NCBI RefSeq assembly: GCF_030129945.1
Contig: NZ_JARRAF010000034.1
Location: 1-52,176, forward strand
Source of the DNA: Parachitinimonas caeni
GTDB taxonomy: Bacteria; Pseudomonadota; Gammaproteobacteria; Burkholderiales; Chitinimonadaceae
Reading direction: 5' to 3'
Length of the DNA: 52,176 nt
The notes under the pieces are model-generated. The model was not told where the DNA came from and searched no databases. It saw nothing but the letters and a program-made list of their open reading frames with translations. Positions 50,022-52,176 of the stretch are shown piece after piece. Each line of letters starts with the position of its first letter. Position 1 is the first letter of the stretch. The position numbers and the translations under genes are program-made.

Positions 50022-50527
50022 TCGACTGGACCCCGACCCTGTTGCAGTGCGCACCCAATGTTCACCCTGACACCATGGCGCGAATCATTCGGGTGGAAAG
50101 CCGTGGCAATCCTTACGCCATCAGTATCAATGGGGGGAAACGTGCCTTGCGCCGGCAGCCCCGCAATCAGGCTGAAGCGGTGGCCACGGCGGCCGCCCTG
50201 ACCCGTGCCGGCTATGGCATCTCGGTCGGTCTGGCTCAGATTGAATGGCGCAATCTCGGGCGCTACGGCATCCGACATTGGGAGCCCGCCTTCGACCCCT
50301 GCGTCAACCTGGCTTTGGCCGGGCAGATCCTTGGTCGTTTCTACCACGCTGACTTACGTCGCCTGCAGGCGCAGGGGCATGCGGCCCCGCAGTCGGCGGC
50401 GCTGATCGCTGCCATCTCCCGATACAACACCGGCCATCCTGCGCAGGGCCTGCGCAACGGTTATGTCGGTCGCGTGCTCCAAGCGGCCCCAACCCCCGTT
50501 TTTGCCTTAAAAGGATCCCACTTATGA
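50018..50527 (+). CDS. VirB1-like lytic transglycosylase
   Basis: The 169-residue protein has the SLT fold: ARIIRVESRGNPYAIS with catalytic Glu27, ISVGLAQIEWRNLGRYG, and AAISRYNTGHPAQG. It locally opens the peptidoglycan for the channel. No signal peptide is visible, so export may depend on another route or a different start. It overlaps trbI and the next gene. Confidence 0.85.
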   Translation: MIDWTPTLLQCAPNVHPDTMARIIRVESRGNPYAISINGGKRALRRQPRNQAEAVATAAALTRAGYGISVGLAQIEWRNLGRYGIRHWEPAFDPCVNLALAGQILGRFYHADLRRLQAQGHAAPQSAALIAAISRYNTGHPAQGLRNGYVGRVLQAAPTPVFALKGSHL

Positions 50528-51456
50528 GATCGATGTCCCCTCTGTTTTCTGCACTGTGCCTGGCTGGCTGTCTCGGGCTGAGTCCGCTCACCGCCCTGGC
50601 CGACAGCCCAACCACCCAACCCGCCGCGCAACTTGGTCAGTTTGATTTCCGCTACCGGATCGAAGGCCAGGGCGTGTTGCAGGCCTTCGATGATGGCCGA
50701 GCGCTCTATCTACAATTGCGCGGTGACGTGCCGCCGGTCGTCCTGGACCTGACCGAGGGCGAAAAACTCGTCGTCGCTGAACGCAAAGCACCGTTCTGGC
50801 GGGTGCCCGTCCTGCCGCAAAAAATGGCGGTGTTGCTAGGTCAAAGACGGACCGTGCTGACTTATCTGGGCGAACGGGTTCGCGGTGGCACTCAGACCCA
50901 CGGTATGGCCAGTCCGATTCGCTCAGATGGACTGCTGCCCTTACCAGATACGGCGGTTTCCCGTGAAACCGCCACCCAAGCTACCACCGTGCCGCCAGTG
51001 CCCACGCCACTCCCCCAGACGCCGGCATCAACCGTTTCCGCCGCTGACCCAACCCCTACGCCAGCGGCCATCGCCCGCGCCGAAGCACTGGATCAGTTGT
51101 TTGCCGAGTCCGGCCTGATCCGTTTACGGCAGCCCGAGCCCGCAGTTCGTGGTGGTGGCGCGGTGGATGACTTGCCTGCTGTCGCTGCACCGGTCGTCAG
51201 CAGTTGGGCACTCGGACCGCAGCACGCCACCCTGCGACGTGCGCTGCAGGACTGGAGCCAACGTGCCGGTTGGCAGCTGGCCTGGGAGGCGCCGGTGGAC
51301 TACCCGCTCAGCTACACCGCCCGCTTCGACGGTGACTTCGAAGCTGCCGTGCAACAGGTATTTGCGTCGCTGCAAGGCGCCGATCAGGCCTTGCAGGCCG
51401 TGCTTTATCAAGGCAATCACACCCTGCGGGTGATGGTCGCCGGCAGCCAGCCCTAA
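50524..51456 (+). CDS. TcpQ/PilL-like pilus assembly protein
   Basis: The 310-residue protein has a signal peptide (LFSALCLAGCLGLSPLTALA), a first VirB9-like strand region (FRYRIEGQGVLQAFDDGRAL), a Pro/Thr-rich linker (residues 145-185) and a C-terminal TcpQ-type domain (LRRALQDWSQRAGWQLAWEA onward, ending LRVMVAGSQP). It is expected to connect the pore to a type IVb pilus, as TcpQ does for the TcpC secretin. AAGGA lies before the ATG, which overlaps the previous stop. Confidence 0.75.
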   Translation: MRSMSPLFSALCLAGCLGLSPLTALADSPTTQPAAQLGQFDFRYRIEGQGVLQAFDDGRALYLQLRGDVPPVVLDLTEGEKLVVAERKAPFWRVPVLPQKMAVLLGQRRTVLTYLGERVRGGTQTHGMASPIRSDGLLPLPDTAVSRETATQATTVPPVPTPLPQTPASTVSAADPTPTPAAIARAEALDQLFAESGLIRLRQPEPAVRGGGAVDDLPAVAAPVVSSWALGPQHATLRRALQDWSQRAGWQLAWEAPVDYPLSYTARFDGDFEAAVQQVFASLQGADQALQAVLYQGNHTLRVMVAGSQP

Positions 51457-51467
51457 GGAGGCCCGCC

Positions 51468-52176
51468 ATGTCACAGTCCAATGTTCCCGTCCTGATGTTG
51501 GCCAGCCTGCTGGTGGCCGGTTGTTCCAGCATTGAGCTCAAGCAGCAGGTCACCCAGTCATCCGAGCGGGTCGCTCTGGATGCCAGCCAGCAACGCCATG
51601 TGCAGCAAGCGATGGCACAGCAGCAACAGGCGGTCGTCCGCAAGCTGGACACCGCCTGGCTCGGCAACCGTGCGATCAAACTATCGGCCGATCAGCAACT
51701 GCCACCGGTATTCGACCAGCCGCACTCGCTGAGCCTGCGTTACCCAACCACGCTGGCCGGTGTGGCCGATGCGCTGACCAAGGTCAGTGGCGTGATGATC
51801 CGGATCCAGCCGGATGTGTATACCGCGACGCCAGCCACTGGCAGCCTGCCGACCGCGGCGGGTAAATCCGGTAATGAGGCGCCGTTCAGTGGTTATCTTG
51901 CTGCCGACTCGCTGCGCGGCCTGCTCGACAAGATCGCCGCCCAGGCCAGCATTTCGTGGGAGTACCGCGATGGCCTGGTGCAGTTCTACCGGCTGCAGAG
52001 CCGCACCTTCACGCTGCTGCTGCCACCGGGCGAGGGCGATGCCACGGTCAATGTCTCGAAGTCGGCCACCGCCACCAGCTCGGGTAGCGGCAGTGGCTCG
52101 AACAGCGGCTCGGCCAGTAGCAGCAGCGATAACAAGGTGTCGTCCACCGCCAAGCTGCAGTTCTGGAGCAACATCG
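51468..52176 (+). CDS. pilN: PilN-type secretin lipoprotein of a type IVb pilus (partial)
   Basis: The window ends in this gene. At least 236 residues are visible: a lipoprotein signal with lipobox VAGCSS, a helical region with AQQQQAV repeats, the RYPTTLAGVADALTKVSG segment and FSGYLAADSLRGLLDKIAAQ, then a Ser/Gly-rich linker (about 195-226). This matches PilN, the outer-membrane secretin of thin conjugative pili in IncI-like plasmids. AAGGAGG is present eight bases upstream of the ATG. The rest of the pilus operon lies beyond the window. Confidence 0.8.
   Translation, partial: MSQSNVPVLMLASLLVAGCSSIELKQQVTQSSERVALDASQQRHVQQAMAQQQQAVVRKLDTAWLGNRAIKLSADQQLPPVFDQPHSLSLRYPTTLAGVADALTKVSGVMIRIQPDVYTATPATGSLPTAAGKSGNEAPFSGYLAADSLRGLLDKIAAQASISWEYRDGLVQFYRLQSRTFTLLLPPGEGDATVNVSKSATATSSGSGSGSNSGSASSSSDNKVSSTAKLQFWSNI

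Overview
The window looks like part of a large, mosaic conjugative plasmid (or plasmid-like conjugative element) from a beta- or gammaproteobacterium. The reasons are a replicase-type Rep protein with a PriCT-like segment, a ParA/ParB pair, an HD-type (MOBH) TraI relaxase with TraD coupling protein, a complete Trb/VirB-like type IV secretion operon, and proteobacterial mobile elements (IS3, RIT, Tn402/Tn5053-type ends, MqsRA). I cannot name the host. No chromosomal housekeeping gene and no rRNA or tRNA gene was seen.

Layout. (1) 1-9.9 kb: a truncated gene at the edge, a MITE inserted in a KilA-N-like gene start, then a minus-strand conflict/defence cluster: a KAP-type P-loop NTPase and a tightly overlapping five-gene GTPase-centred operon (calcineurin-like phosphoesterase, helical adaptor, two GTPases, GAP1-like protein). 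(2) 9.9-20 kb: accessory mosaic with a Sel1 protein, an intact IS3-family element, two unknown small genes, an MqsR/MqsA toxin-antitoxin pair with a recognisable operator, a second copy of the 267-bp MITE, a RIT element (three tyrosine recombinases between perfect 87-bp inverted repeats), a 288-bp Tn402/Tn5053-type miniature element, and remnants of other elements. (3) 19.7-29.6 kb: small regulators, then a DinG-containing type IV CRISPR-Cas locus (csf1-like, csf2, Cas6f-like, csf4/dinG, csf3) with two outward-reading arrays. It is bracketed by roughly 60-bp inverted repeats of unknown nature and followed by a two-gene operon ending in an MqsA-like protein. (4) 29.8-33.9 kb: rep and parAB. (5) 33.9-38.9 kb: DUF4400 protein, TraD, a small gene, and TraI, then a repeat-rich noncoding region that is a candidate oriT. 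(6) 39.7-52.2 kb: plus-strand mating-pore operon trbB-C-D-E-J-(two small membrane proteins)-L-F-G-I, a lytic transglycosylase, and the start of a type IVb (thin) pilus operon (TcpQ-like, PilN secretin) that runs off the window.

How it fits together. Rep and ParAB maintain the replicon. TraI/TraD and the Trb pore move it, and the PilN-type pilus probably stabilises mating. The GTPase/KAP cluster, MqsRA and the CRISPR locus are carried as inter-element conflict cargo. The CRISPR locus is the most unusual part. Its effector genes look type IV-A, but the processing enzyme and the 28-bp repeat / 32-bp spacer architecture look type I-F. The csf1 candidate is divergent, one array has no leader, and both arrays share the same abnormally short 20-nt spacer in inverted orientation.
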